Positions 35,012 through 46,478 of a stretch of DNA of 64,000 nucleotides are shown here, piece by piece. Under the pieces are notes generated by a model that was not told the origin of the DNA, did no database searches, and worked only from the letters and a program-made list of their open reading frames with translations. How positions within the stretch are numbered: the first letter of the stretch is position 1; each line of letters begins with the position of its first letter. Made by a program: the position numbers and the translations under genes. The stretch lies in the NCBI GenBank assembly GCA_024449915.1, contig JAMZAV010000918.1:62001-126000 (forward strand). The letters are read 5' to 3'. The stretch comes from Sweltsa coloradensis (taxonomy: Eukaryota > Arthropoda > Insecta > Plecoptera > Chloroperlidae).

Positions 35012-35545
35012 TTTTTTGATATTGCTTTACGTCTTATATTTATGCAACTTGGCTAATCGAGACGAAGGGAGGGACGTAAGGGATGATGCGGGGGGACAAG
35101 GGGTGGACAGGCCTGTGCTGGTCAGAACCAGCCACAAGCATATGGGGAGGGCAGGGGTTCCCCCACGTCGTGGTCGTCTCCGTCTGTGTCATCTTTCTTC
35201 TTCTTTAGGTCTTCTCACCAGTTCTTGCCATGCTTTCCTTTCTTCTCACCACATTAATCCCCGTTGAACTCTATCCCAAGCTGCATTTCGTCTTGCCACA
35301 TCTATATCTATTACCTCTTCAGTGTTTCCACCTCAGGCTGGGTCTCCCTGTCTTCTCTTTTATCCCTTTCATCCTGTTCAAATTGTGTATTTGGAATCCT
35401 GTCCTCCTTCATCCTCATCACATGACCGAACCACCGCAGGGCTTCTTCTCTTCCCATCGTATAGCCCCGTCCCACAGTGCCGCTTCCCGTAAGGCCATCA
35501 ACCTTTTTTCCCCCAATGTCATCATTACTACCTGTCGATAAAGAC
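35012..35545 (-). pseudogene. C-terminal remnant of a non-LTR retrotransposon
   Basis: On the minus strand, across frameshifts, are ALRWFGHVMRMKEDRIP (about 35,390-35,450) and, downstream, DVARRNAAWDRVQRGLMW (about 35,255-35,310). These are the familiar end of many arthropod retrotransposon polyproteins (GHV.RM...RIP, then AWDRVQR). Stops and frame changes break it. No catalytic domain is nearby. The piece at about 35,017-35,060 resembles the motif at 3,436-3,480 and may be its 3' untranslated end. Confidence 0.55.
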
Positions 35546-35559
35546 CATGTTATACACTT

Positions 35560-35955
35560 GTTGGCCTAAGGGGGATTGATTTATTCCCCTTAGGCCAACA
35601 CCCTGCATTTCATTTCTGAAAATACAAAGAAGGTTTGTTGGCCTTGCGGTAGTTGATTTATTCCCCTAAGGCCAACAGCGTATATGTATCATTTAAGGTA
35701 AGAAGCGGGGTGTTGTTGGCCTTGCGGTAATTGATTTATTCCCCTAAGGCCAACATCGTATATGTATCATTTAAGGTAAGAAGCGGGGTGTTGTTGGCCT
35801 TGCGGTAATTGATTTATTCCCCTTAGGCCAACAGCGTATATGTATCATTTAAGGTAAGAAGCGGGGCGTTGTTGGCTTTGCGATAATTGATTTATTCCCC
35901 CAAGGCCAACTACGCCCCGCTCCTTACCTTAAGTGATACATATACGCTGTTGGCT
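35560..35955. repeat. Array of 78-bp hairpin units closed by an inverted unit
   Basis: GTTGGC recurs at 35,637, 35,715, 35,793 and 35,871, exactly 78 bp apart. Each unit holds a hairpin, GTTGGCCTT...AAGGCCAAC, around TGATTTATTCCCC, followed by GCGTATATGTATCATTTAAGG and TAAGAAGCGGGG. A fifth, diverged hairpin leads at 35,560. The last unit is followed by an inverted copy of the linker (ACGCCCCGCTCCTTACCTTA...TATACGC, 35,909-35,952), so the whole can fold back. The array ends within a few bases of the 3' side of the Helitron-like element at 35,957. Confidence 0.85.
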
Positions 35956-35956
35956 T

Positions 35957-36556
35957 TTTTAGTCGCGTTGATGGATGAGCGTTTTTTTTGTAAGGTTTAA
36001 GTTTACCTGGGATCTCGTTGATTTTGCAAGTGCTTTTTGAATGCATTGTAGGTGACTGTTGTCAAGTTTCTATTTTTACTTGTCAATTGTTAACATATAC
36101 ATAAAAAAAAATTAATATTAAAACCTTTATTATATAGATTATGTTTAACTTTTCCAACTTTTTCTTTCAAAACGTACCACATCCCCATCACCTTAATGTA
36201 TGTAAAATTTGTAAAATGTAATTCTTAATTCATGTAAAATATGAACGTTATTGTAACCCCACCCGTTTGGTCAGAATCGGCCCAAATGTCACGAAAATAT
36301 CTCACTAAAAATAGAAAAAAATCGTAAAAGTACGAATTCATGAGAAATATTTTTTCGATTGTAGCCAACCCAAAAACGTGGCAGGTCTAAGTTCTGAGAT
36401 TTCGAAGGCCTCCTCCATTTTTCACCATAAGATCGCATATGCCGTGTGTCCGGTAGAGCGCGAACAAACAGACAGAAATACAAACAAAAAAAAAGACATT
36501 GGAGCTAAATTTTTTGAGGGGTCAGTGAAATTGAAGTCTTCGCTTCGCTCATCCAA
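35957..36556 (-). mobile_element. Helitron-like family A, 3' tip missing
   Basis: It begins TTTTTTAGTCGCGTTGATGG without the usual CTAGGAAGCTTCGCAAACGC, which is replaced by the hairpin array. It ends normally with CTTCGCTTCGCTCATCCAA. The body has all family A landmarks. Confidence 0.75.
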
Positions 36557-38693
36557 TAAATAATAAAATAAATGTATATTCCATTTGACCAAGTTTTAAA
36601 AAATTATACATTTTTTCAACATAATTACGAAAATTTCTTAAAACACAATTGAAACATTGAATAAGTAAGACTTTTTTTATAAAAATCTAGTAAAAATATA
36701 GATAAAAACGCAATCTAACCGAAAACGAGTGGCATTCCCATCTTCACGCACCTTACAAGGAATCCAATTAAATATTTTTATTCCTTTGATACATATGGAG
36801 TTTTCAAAATTGTAATTTTTGTGTTCTATCAATGCTTAAATTCATTCTTTAATTGCAAAACAATATTTGTAAGATAATCAGGTGCCACACCACTACATAT
36901 TTTATTAGACGAGCTTACAAGCTACATCGCAAGTCAAACGGTACAAGGTCTGTTTATTTTTGCCCTTCAACAAAAGGATAATACTAAATACCAAATTTTT
37001 TGGTGACCTTTGAGGTCAGAGTGTCGGGACTAGCTTTTTCTAAATATTATATTTATTATGTACTCCTCACCTCCACTAAGAGATTTTCTTGAATAGAATT
37101 TGATTTGTGTGTTCTTTAATGTTGTGTTTTTTTGTTCTTAGCAAATGTCAATAATAATTCTAATGCAATTTAACTAATACCTTATTTATTTCCAAATCAA
37201 TGTTCATAGCGTAGGTTTAAAGCAGACTTCATTGGTTATGGGACTGCTGCTAATCACACTAAACTAATGCAATACAGCTCGGTGCTATACTTACTCGCAA
37301 TTGATACATTTCTATAACAAGAGTGAATTGGCGATCGTAGGGCCTACTTTATATTGTTAATTTTTTGCCAAATGCCACTGTTTTGTTGTGTAACATTAAT
37401 CCTGACCACCATGTGACCAGACATAGATATAACCTTCACAAAACTATCATTACTGTGCATGAAGGCGTATGTCGTGCCGTCAGTAACGCATGGATGCAGT
37501 GCAACTGCAAACTATACACACGCTCATTGCGGGCTTGAGGCCTTACACTCATAAGTCAAATTGCTACAATTTAGTCAATTTACAATAGTTACTCTAGTAA
37601 AATTATGTCCATGGATTGCTCAATTAAATACCTACACGTACAATAAGGAAAGGATTTAAACGAAATATTTGTTTTTGCTCAAATGTTTCTTTATAACACT
37701 GTATGATGTCTGGTTTTACAACACAGGCCCACCTGGCAGAAGAGTGTATTTAGCGTGTGATAGAGCAATTATTTTTCCCGTTGTTTCAATCAAAGACCTC
37801 ATTGAAACCTTACATTTTTAATGAGATCTAAATTCCTCTAGAGATTGGTTTTGATTGACATTGTTATGGATGGAGAGCGTGAGTTAGTGATTGCGTTGAC
37901 TGGCTATTGAAAATCGAATAAATAAAGTAATCCGCCTTCACTGAGAATTGATAATGTTGTACTTGAAATCAATATGAATAATTACACATCGCTATGAACA
38001 AAACTAGCATACAGAAAGATATCAGCCACAATAATTTCACAAGATGTAGAAATATTAAATCACACTATATTAAGGCGACCTCCCGAAGATATGTCAGAAC
38101 TAATACCATTAGGACTTCAGTGTGTCTAACATGTCCTTCAGAAATTCAATTTCCCTCTTTTGACAGTATTTACATAACTAATCTATACCTTACTACACGC
38201 ATAAGCTTAGAAAGTAGATCCGAATAATAAATCAAATTCCTCAGATTCATGTGCATAAAATTACTTGACGCCAACAGCTCACAAGGCTGAAAAGAGGCGG
38301 TCACATTTACATAATTGATAGAATCTTATGGGCAAAGACACGTTCGTAGCGCATGCTCGATCCCGCCCGCTTACTTCCGGTTTACTACTAGTGTCGCTAT
38401 CTAGCGGTAATCCATCAACATAGAGTGATAGACTGCAGCAACACGCCACACGAGTGTGTTCGTGGGGTTGCATAGTTGCTAGGCGACGTTTGCCGATCAT
38501 ATTATTATCATCGAGTAATGGTAAAGCAGCATCATCTCGGTAGGGGTATTTAATACCGGCCGGTGCCAGTATCGTTGAGTACCGTAGAGAATGTTTTTGT
38601 ATATATTTGAGGTTTAATTTTATTATTTTGAACCACAAATTTGTATTATTGTAGCCTACGTTAAGCTGTAATCTATAAAATAATAAAACAATA
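36557..38693. other. Unassigned sequence
   Basis: No gene or repeat recognised. A 119-codon minus frame at 38,279-38,638 has no motif. Confidence 0.3.
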
Positions 38694-38714
38694 TAATAAT
38701 AATAATAATAATAA

Positions 38715-38762
<48 letters not shown>

Positions 38763-38774
38763 TAATAATAATAA
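38694..38774. repeat. (AAT)n tract, 5' side of the R4/Dong-like fragment
   Basis: Imperfect AAT repeats running directly into the first retained coding bases of the retrotransposon at about 38,775. Confidence 0.9.
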
Positions 38775-39558
38775 ATCCAGAAAGATTAATAAGTTGCTGG
38801 AAGTCTAAACCTTTGCATGGACAATATATTACACGCATGGAGCAACCACATATTGACCCAAGATCAAACCATAAGTGGCTGGGCAGAAGTAATCTCAAAG
38901 GTGAAACTGAAAGTCTTATTGTAGCTGCACAAGATCAAGCCTTAAGAACAAAAGTTATGAAAAAAGAATTCTCAAACTCGACGTAGATGACAAGTGTCGT
39001 TTGTGTAAGCTTTATGAAGAAAGCGTAGAGCACATTATTTCTGGATGTCCGGTCTTAGCAAAAACGGAATACATTGATCGACATGATAAAGTTGGGGCAT
39101 ATTTGCATTGGAACATTTGTAGAAGTTACAACATCGAAACTTCTGACAAATGGTACATGCATATACCAGAACAAGTAATTGACAATGGTAATGTGACCAT
39201 ATTGTGGAATGAGCTAATAATCACTGATAGAAAGGTTCTTCACAACAAACCAGACATTGTTGTTAAAAACAAAGCGACTCAAAAATGTTTGATCATCGAT
39301 GTAGCTATTCCATCAGACCGCAACATAGTCCTAAAGGAAGCAGAAAAACACACAAGATATCGAGACCTTCAAATAGAAATTCAACGAATGTGGAATGTCC
39401 GTTGTAAGATTGTTCCCATTATTATTGGAGCTTGTGGGACAATTGGAAGAAGTTTTGAAGAGAACCTCCAACATATCTCTGGCAATCACTGGACTCCAGA
39501 GCTTCAAAAGGCAGCATTATTAGGAACCGCCCACATACTACGCAAAGTTTTAGTGTAA
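38775..39558 (+). pseudogene. R4/Dong-like non-LTR retrotransposon, C-terminal region with restriction-like endonuclease
   Basis: This is the end of the polyprotein of a retrotransposon that cuts its target with a restriction-enzyme-like domain. In order: KPLHGQYITRM and ETESLIVAAQDQALRTK (38,810-38,960, one frame). A frameshift near 38,960 follows. Then comes a zinc knuckle CRLC...VEHIISGC (38,995-39,048) and the endonuclease signature KPDIV, 14 residues, then D (P-D at 39,250, D at 39,298), followed by VAIPSDRN. It ends HILRKVLV with TAA at 39,556-39,558. The reverse transcriptase is absent (5' truncation). The frame is otherwise clean from 38,965. The clade is inferred from the PD-x14-D endonuclease, the CCHC knuckle and the AAT flanks. 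Confidence 0.75.
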
Positions 39559-39744
39559 AAAAAAATTGTTTCTGTTATTTCTTGTATGTATTGTATTTTG
39601 TTAATGCCATGTATATTTAATTTTTATGTAATAGGGGTTTCACCTTAGAGATGTGGTTCATCTCTGGTGAAAGTTCTTAAATACCCATTATGTAATGTTC
39701 ATATTGGTGAATAAAAGAAATAATAATAATAAAAATAAAAATAA

Positions 39745-39786
<42 letters not shown>

Positions 39787-39800
39787 ATAATAATAATTAA
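39559..39800 (+). mobile_element. 3' untranslated end and (AAT)n of the R4/Dong-like copy
   Basis: About 160 bp of non-coding sequence with GGTTTCACCTTAGAGATGTG and GAATAAAAGAAATAATAATA lead into an AAT-rich tract at 39,719-39,800. The copy thus has AAT repeats on both sides. Confidence 0.65.
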
Positions 39801-39933
39801 TATTTTTTTAAAATATAACATTAAATTTTGTATTAAACAATTTGACATCGTTGTCCACAAAGCCACATAGCTGTGGATTATGAATAGATATATTATACAT
39901 GGATCAGACTAAATTAAATATTCAATTATATTA

Positions 39934-40545
39934 TTGGATGAGCGAAGCGAAGATTCCATTCTACAACACTGGAGAAAAAATCCCGAATGTTTATTTTTTC
40001 TGTTTGTATTTTTGTATGTTTGTTAACTCGATTCTGGCTAAACCAAAACTCCAATTGAGATGAAATTCTATGGAGGCCTTCTAAATCTCTGAACATAGAA
40101 CTGCCACGTTTTTGAGCGCAATCGAAAAATTATTTCTCATAAAAATCGCAATTTTACGATTTTTCTCGATTTTTTAAAAATTTCTTCGACTTGTTTAAAA
40201 CACCTATATGCTTTATTCGATTGTTATGATTTTTGCACAGAACCTTAATTTTATGAATTAATATATTTGTGTGAAATTTGAGCGCAATCAAAAAATTATT
40301 TTTCTTGAAAATCACAATTTTTCGATTTTTTCGATTTAAAAACATTTCTTTGACTTATAACACCAACATGCTTTATCCGATTGTAATGATTTTTTCACAG
40401 ATCCTTAATTATATGAACTAAACATATTCTAGTGAAATTTGAGCGCAATCGAAAAAAAATATTAATCATGAACACATGGCAGCTCAATGCACCAATTACG
40501 CTCATCCAACAACGCGCCTGAAAAAGACTTTGCGAAGCTTCCTAG
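39934..40545 (+). mobile_element. Helitron-like family B, complete
   Basis: 612 bp, flanked by A and T. Starts TTGGATGAGCGAAGCGAAG and ends TTTGCGAAGCTTCCTAG. Near the 3' end ACGCTCATCCAAC is the exact inverse of the first 11 bases. The body has CACTGGAGAAAAAATCC, GATTCTGGCTAAACC and two or three repeats of a 180-bp unit (GAGCGCAATCGAAAAATTATT, ACACC.A.ATGCTTTATCCGA, GAACCTTAATTTTATGAATTA). Confidence 0.8.
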
Positions 40546-40682
40546 TAATTATTTTTTCACAGAACCTTAATTTTATGAATTAATACTTTCGTGTAAAATT
40601 TTAGCGAAATAAAAAAATTATTTCTCATGAAAATCACAATTTTACGCTTTTTTGTTTTTTTTTCGATTTTACACCTACATGC
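40546..40682 (+). mobile_element. Family B body fragment
   Basis: It carries one internal unit (CACAGAACCTTAATTTTATG, TTATTTCTCATGAAAATCAC) without element ends, between two complete copies. Confidence 0.6.
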
Positions 40683-41311
40683 TTGGATGAGCGTGGCGAG
40701 CTAAGCAAAGATTCCATTTCGCTACACTGGAGAAAAAAAATTCGGAATGTTTTTTATCTTTCTTTCTTTCTTTCTTTTTTTTTGTATTTTTGTGTGTTTG
40801 TTAACACGATTCCGGCTAAACCGATACTCCAATTGCGATGAAATTTTCTGGAGGTCTTCGAAATCTCGAAACTTAGAACTGCCACGATTTTGAGCGCAAT
40901 CGAAAAATTATTTCTCGAGAAAATCGCAATTGTCAATTTTTCGATTTTAACAAAATGTCTTACTCTTAACACCTACATGCTTTATCCGATTGTTATGATT
41001 TATTCAAATAACCTTAATTTTATGAATTTATATAATCGTGTGAAATTTGAGCGCAATCAATAAATTATTTTCTATGAAAATCGCAATTTTACGATTTCTT
41101 AACTTTCTTTCATAACACCTACATGCTTCATCCGATTGTAATGATGTTTTCACATAACCTTAATATTAAGAATTAGTGTATTGGTGTGAAATTTGAGCGC
41201 AATCGAAACACAATTTCTCATGAAAATCGCAATTTTACGTTTTTTTCGTTTAAAAAAAAATTACGCTCATCACAACAACGCGCCTGAAACAGCGTTTGCG
41301 AAGCTTCCTAG
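40683..41311 (+). mobile_element. Helitron-like family B, complete
   Basis: 629 bp from TTGGATGAGCGTGGCGAGC to GCGTTTGCGAAGCTTCCTAG. Three internal units. A (CTTT)n run lies at 40,757-40,778 in the T-rich segment. Confidence 0.8.
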
Positions 41312-41344
41312 GCTATAGACATGAATAGTTTAACTTCTGAATTG

Positions 41345-42170
41345 TTGATGAGCGAAGTGAAGATTCCATTCCAATACACCGGAGAAAAAAATCCGGAATG
41401 TTTTTTTTGTTTGTATTTTTGTGTGTTTGTTATCACGATTCCGGCTAAACCGATACTCTAATTGCGATAAAATGTTCTGGATGCATTGGAAATTTTTGAA
41501 CTTAAAACTGCCACGTTTTTGAGCACAATCAAAAAATTATTTCTCATAAAAATTACAATTTTACGATTTTTTTCGATTTTTAAAACATTTCTTTGACATT
41601 TAACACCTACATGCTTCATCCTATTGAAATTTTTTTTTAAATTTTTATCGTGGGAAAACCTGTTATAGGGTGCAATTAGCCCCTCTTCAGGTGAACTAGG
41701 TATGTGCGGATAGGACAATTGTGAAGGGATGTCCGAGGGCTGTTTTAGAGGACTCAATCCCTTGCATTCGCCTTAACGACAGAGGAAAACCTCGGAAAAA
41801 ACCTTCAGTCAGGATTGCCGGTCTCGACGGGAATCGAACCCGGGACCTCCCGAATCAGAGTCGAGCGCTTAGCGCCCGAGCCAACACTGTCGGTACCTAT
41901 TGAAATGCTTTTTTTACAGAACCTTACTTTTATGAAATAATATATTCGTGTGAAATTTGGGCGAAATCTAAAAATTATTTCTCAAAGAGATCACAATTTT
42001 AAGATTTTTATTATTTTTTTATTTCTTCGACTTATAACACCTACATGCTTTATCCGATTGTAATGTTTTTTGCACAGAACAACAGAAAGTCTGCATAACA
42101 CATGGCAGCTCAATGCACCAATTACGCTCATCCAACAACGCGCCTGAAGAAGCGTTTGCGAAGCTTCCTA
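41345..42170 (+). mobile_element. Helitron-like family B interrupted by a SINE
   Basis: Begins TTGATGAGCGAAGTGAAG (one G lost) and ends GCGTTTGCGAAGCTTCCTA. Without the SINE and its duplicated target it is about 550 bp. ACGCTCATCCAACAACGCGCC precedes the terminal hairpin. Confidence 0.75.
41631..41895 (-). mobile_element. tRNA-derived SINE with 11-bp target duplications
   Basis: On the minus strand it begins with a tRNA-like head: A-box region GTTGGCTCGGGCGCTAAGCG, then B box GGTTCGATTCC (41,829-41,841). About 170 bp of unrelated body follow (GGCAATCCTGACTGAAGG, GAGGGGCTAATTGCACC, ACAGGTTTTCCCACG) and an A-rich tail (41,631-41,650). CCTATTGAAAT stands on both sides (41,620-41,630 and 41,896-41,906), the mark of target-primed insertion. 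It looks young and complete. It is a different family from the SINE pieces at 12-18 kb. Confidence 0.85.
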
Positions 42171-42252
42171 TAGTATTAAATATTAATAATTTCACCTACG
42201 GGAGTGTTTCCCGACTTTTTCTCGACAGTTGAGTTGTGCTTGTATCGTTTAA

Positions 42253-42846
42253 TTGGATGAGCGAAGCGAAGATCCCATTTCACTACACTGGAAATAATAT
42301 CCGGATTGTTTTTCTTTTTTTCTGTTTGTGTTTTTGTGTGTTTGTTAACACGATTCCGGCTGAACCGAGACTTCAATTGCAATATTCTGGAGACCTCCGA
42401 AATCTCTGAACTTAGCTGCCACGTTCTTGAGCGCAATCGAAAAATTATTTCTCTTGAAAATTGCGATTTTACGATTTTTTACGATTTTTTTTAATATCTT
42501 CGATTTATAACACCTATATGCTTTATCCGATTGTATTGATTTTGCACAGAACCTTAATTTTATGAATTAATATATGTTTGTGAAATTTGAGTGCAATTGA
42601 TTTTTTTTAAATCACACTTTTACGATTTTTTCGATTTAAAAAACATTTCTTTGACTTATAACACCTACATGCTTTATCCGATTGTAATAATTTTTTCACA
42701 GAACCTTAATTTTATGAATTAACATATTCTTGTGAAATTTGATCGCAATCGAAAAAAATTATTACACATGAACACATGGCAGCTCAATGCATTAATTACG
42801 CTCATCCAACAACGCGCCTGAAAAAGCCCTTTGCGAAGCTTCCTAG
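42253..42846 (+). mobile_element. Helitron-like family B, complete
   Basis: 594 bp between A and T, from TTGGATGAGCGAAGCGAAG to TTTGCGAAGCTTCCTAG. The internal word near the 3' end is ACGCTCATCCAACAACGCG. Confidence 0.8.
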
Positions 42847-43588
42847 TTAGGTAATATTGAACTTTGTGATTACTTTCATAGTAATATATGTCCCTAAGCC
42901 TTTTCTCACTATCGCTGGTCTCAGTGGTCTGGCTAACAAGAGCTGTTTGGCTACGTCTGATTTGGAATGGTTTAACCGTTCAGTCACTCAACGGTTTAAC
43001 ATTTTATTTAACATCTTTGCTTTTAGTCTGGAACTACATTACATAGTTATAAGTATAAACGGCATTATGGGTGAACGACTTCTCAAATAGTGCTTTGGAG
43101 TGTGTGTGAAGTGACAATTGCTCAATGCTTCGTAAGCTGTGAGACTGAGAGTGTGAAATTTTTAATCTTTCAAATGGTAATACGTACTGTTGAGTGAGCA
43201 CTATATAACACCACTATCTATACTATGCTTGAACAAATATAATGTGTTTTATTATACGTTCATGTGGCAATCGTAAAATATGTACGACAGAGTTTTGTCT
43301 TTAGAGTAAAGTTTCTATCCAAGTTCATAATTCAATCATTCACTTCTACATTAATTAAGATAATACCGTTAGTAGGCCTATTTGAAATTCGGATCTACAT
43401 GATCCACTGCAGAGAGTTGTTTAAAGAGCTTTACATTTTAACTCTACCTGGTATTCACATTTATAATTCATTTTTTCCCTAAATAATGAACGTTAACTCC
43501 GACTAATAGTAATTCCCTATGATCATTTTACAAGAAACAGAAAGGATTTAAGAATTAAAGAGCACGTACGCGACGTGGCGCCAGACTG
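42847..43588. other. Unassigned sequence
   Basis: Nothing recognised. Confidence 0.3.
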
Positions 43589-44935
43589 TTATTTATTTAT
43601 TTAACGTCTCTCCTATTCAGTTATAAAAACTGATTTACAAAGAAGGACAACTAAATAAATCTAATTACATAGACGCAGACACAACAATGAACTACATTTA
43701 AGTAAATATTTGAAATAGTTATATTACAGCAATGCATGAAAAAAACACAACAATTTTGGGTAACAAATAAAAAGGATATAAAATGCAATTAATTAATGAA
43801 TCAAATATAAAAAAGTGGCGGAGAAAGAAAGAAGAAAAGAAAGAAGAAAAGAAACGAAAGAAAGAAAAAAGAATAGGAAAAAAGGAAAGGAAAACAAGAA
43901 AAGAAAAAGAAAAAGAAAGAAAGAAAGAAAGAAAGGAAAATATCATTAAAAAAGAAGAAAACAAAAACTGATTTATTAGACGATCCCGCTCAAACGAATA
44001 TGAGGTTTGCCAAAAATCAAACAGCAAATCAGGGAGTAATCAAACTTTCGCGGAAGAAACTACCGAACGCGAAACTTCATTTTTGTCTTCAATTTTAAAA
44101 GATTGATTATAGATAAATATACAATATAGATTAATAATTTTATTCTTGTGTTAAAATCTTGATAACAATTTAGTACAAAAGATCTTGACTCTAATATATA
44201 ATTATATCAGATATATAATTATTTTAAATTGTTTTAGTCAAAAACTGATCACAGCAATGATACAGGACACCTAACTCAAGTTGCAAGCTCCACCAGTGGG
44301 CAGCAACCAGACAATCGTTGCAGAAAAATATCATTGGAAATACATTGATTATATCATAATCAAAGCAATAATGAACAAACAAAGAGAATAGCAAAATCGT
44401 AAATAAAAACTTATGAAGATAAATTAACATTACATAAACACACAGACAATGACCCACAAATAAATAGTGAAAAACAATTCTTCTTTGCTCTTTGATTCAT
44501 TATCATTGCTTCAATTTTACTTTTAAATTGTACAATCCTAGCTCAGTAAACTGACTTCTATCATAAGAAATTGTATTCCACAAGGATACACCTCTGTACA
44601 AAAATGACTTTCTAAATCCTTCAGAAACTAATCTAGGAACTTGCAATGTGCACATTAAAATAGAATTTCTATCACGATCAACAATATTTGAAAAATATTG
44701 GGTAGACTACCTACATACAAACCTTTCAATACTTTGTATGTATTTACCAGCACACTTTACTTCATCCGTTCCTCAATCGTGAAACAATTATACTAATCAT
44801 CATCATATAAGAATCAACAAGTAACCGTAACATTCTCCCAGTTACAAGCCTCTTCATTCTACTTATAATTCCAATTGCTGATGATACTTTATTACATACA
44901 TATTCATAATGTTTCTTAAAACTTAAATTACAATC

Positions 44936-46026
44936 TTAGAACACTTCAAGATAATTAAATTCATACACTCTATAAATTAACTTATCATTAGAATTCAACG
45001 TCAAATGAATATCATTCAGTCTTCTATCATAAGCCTTATGAAAAATCATAAAATTTGTTTTACTATAATTAATATCAAGTTCCTGAATTTTAAACCAAGT
45101 ACCCGTCCTCTTGAGAACTTCTTGATGACGTATTACGATCTCTTCAACATACACACCTTCTAAATAAAAGACCAAGACATCAGCATATAAAATATAATTA
45201 ATTCTGGCGATTTTAGTAGATGTATCATCTATGTAGAGAATAAATAAAAGGGGTCCTAATATTGATCCTTGGGGTACTCCACAAAAAAGATTGAATACTT
45301 TTGACTATATTTTGAAAGGTTGATAAACATTTTTCTTTTTAAAAAGTTATCCGCCAAAATTGATAACAAATAAGGATTTATGTTATACATGGTTTTTAGT
45401 TTTATTAAAAGAGGTAATAAAGGTACTAATCACACGCGTTCCTAAGATCAACAAAGACAGCTCCAACCTTACCATTCCGTTTGTCAATCCATTTAGAATA
45501 AATCTGTAATGCCAGAAGGGACTTTGCGTTGACCTACCTTTCCTGAAACCATGCTGGTTTGCAGTTAAACCTTCAGATGCATCCACTTCATGTAATAACC
45601 TCATGTGCAAAATATTTTCAATAATTTTACCTACAATTGGAAAAGTTGATATAGGTCTAAAAGAATTACTATCACAATTTTTACCTTTACCCTTATGAAT
45701 CAGTGTTACCCTTGCCAATTTTAACTGTGTTGGGAAATCACCTACAAAAAGAAATGGGAAATTAGATCTGCCAATAGTCCGGCTACTGATGCATATTTCT
45801 TGAATACTATGCATGGAATCTCTTTAGGAGTTGTGGAGCTTTTAATTATAAGGCGTTTAATTGCTGAAATGACTTCATCATTAGTTACCTTTGTATGCGG
45901 GAGATCCTCTGCTTCTCTTCTATTCGAATCTTTAAACATACCAATTTTTCTGGAAAAATCTACATCGTGCACAACAAAACTTTTCTGTGACAAACAGCAA
46001 ATGTCAGTAGGTGTAGGATACCCCAT
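44936..46026 (-). pseudogene. Reverse transcriptase domain of copy 1, catalytic site lost
   Basis: From right to left: LKLARVTLIHKGKGKN and NSFRPISTFPIVGKIIENIL (finger/palm entry), LTANQHGFRKGRSTQS, GVPQGSILGPLLF (45,262-45,295), then YADV at 45,176-45,187 where the family has YADD or FADD. LDINYSKTNFMIFHK follows. The second catalytic aspartate is therefore replaced by valine. Frameshifts separate these blocks (near 45,320-45,400 and elsewhere). The protein would be inactive. Confidence 0.8.
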
Positions 46027-46478
46027 TCTCTGTCTTAGAGGCTATGCGATGCTACACTCTTTTTTCTCTTTGTTACCTGTTAATTTATTATAAACTGAGC
46101 ATAAAGATTTTGAAGAAATATCATTATCAAAAGAAGACTTAAAATGCTCACGCTTAGAAAAACGAATCTTATTATTTACATTATTCCAAACTTTCTTGTA
46201 TTCCTACCACGTAGACTGCCTTCTCGAAATTCTGAATTCTTTGCGCAAGTGGTATCTTCTATGCATGGATTTCTTAATCTCTGATGTTTTAACCATGGGG
46301 CTGATTTTCCTTTAACTCTTGAATTCAAGGGGGGGTGCATGCTCATTTATAGTTTCCATTATTACTTTATCAAACGTTTCTAATTTATCATCAGCACTTA
46401 CCGCCAAACCAATTTGGTCAATTGGACCACTCAAGATATCTTTATTTACCTGCTCCCAATCAACATTCTTATAATTTC

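Noticed and set aside
35560..35955. CRISPR-like regular array
   Set aside because: Whole 78-bp units are near-identical with no variable spacers, and the DNA is eukaryotic.
43719..44027. 102-codon Phe/Ser-rich frame on the minus strand, and the Lys/Glu-rich frame opposite
   Set aside because: Both arise from the purine-rich 3' region of the CR1/Jockey-group element, also present in copy 2 at 55,200-55,330.
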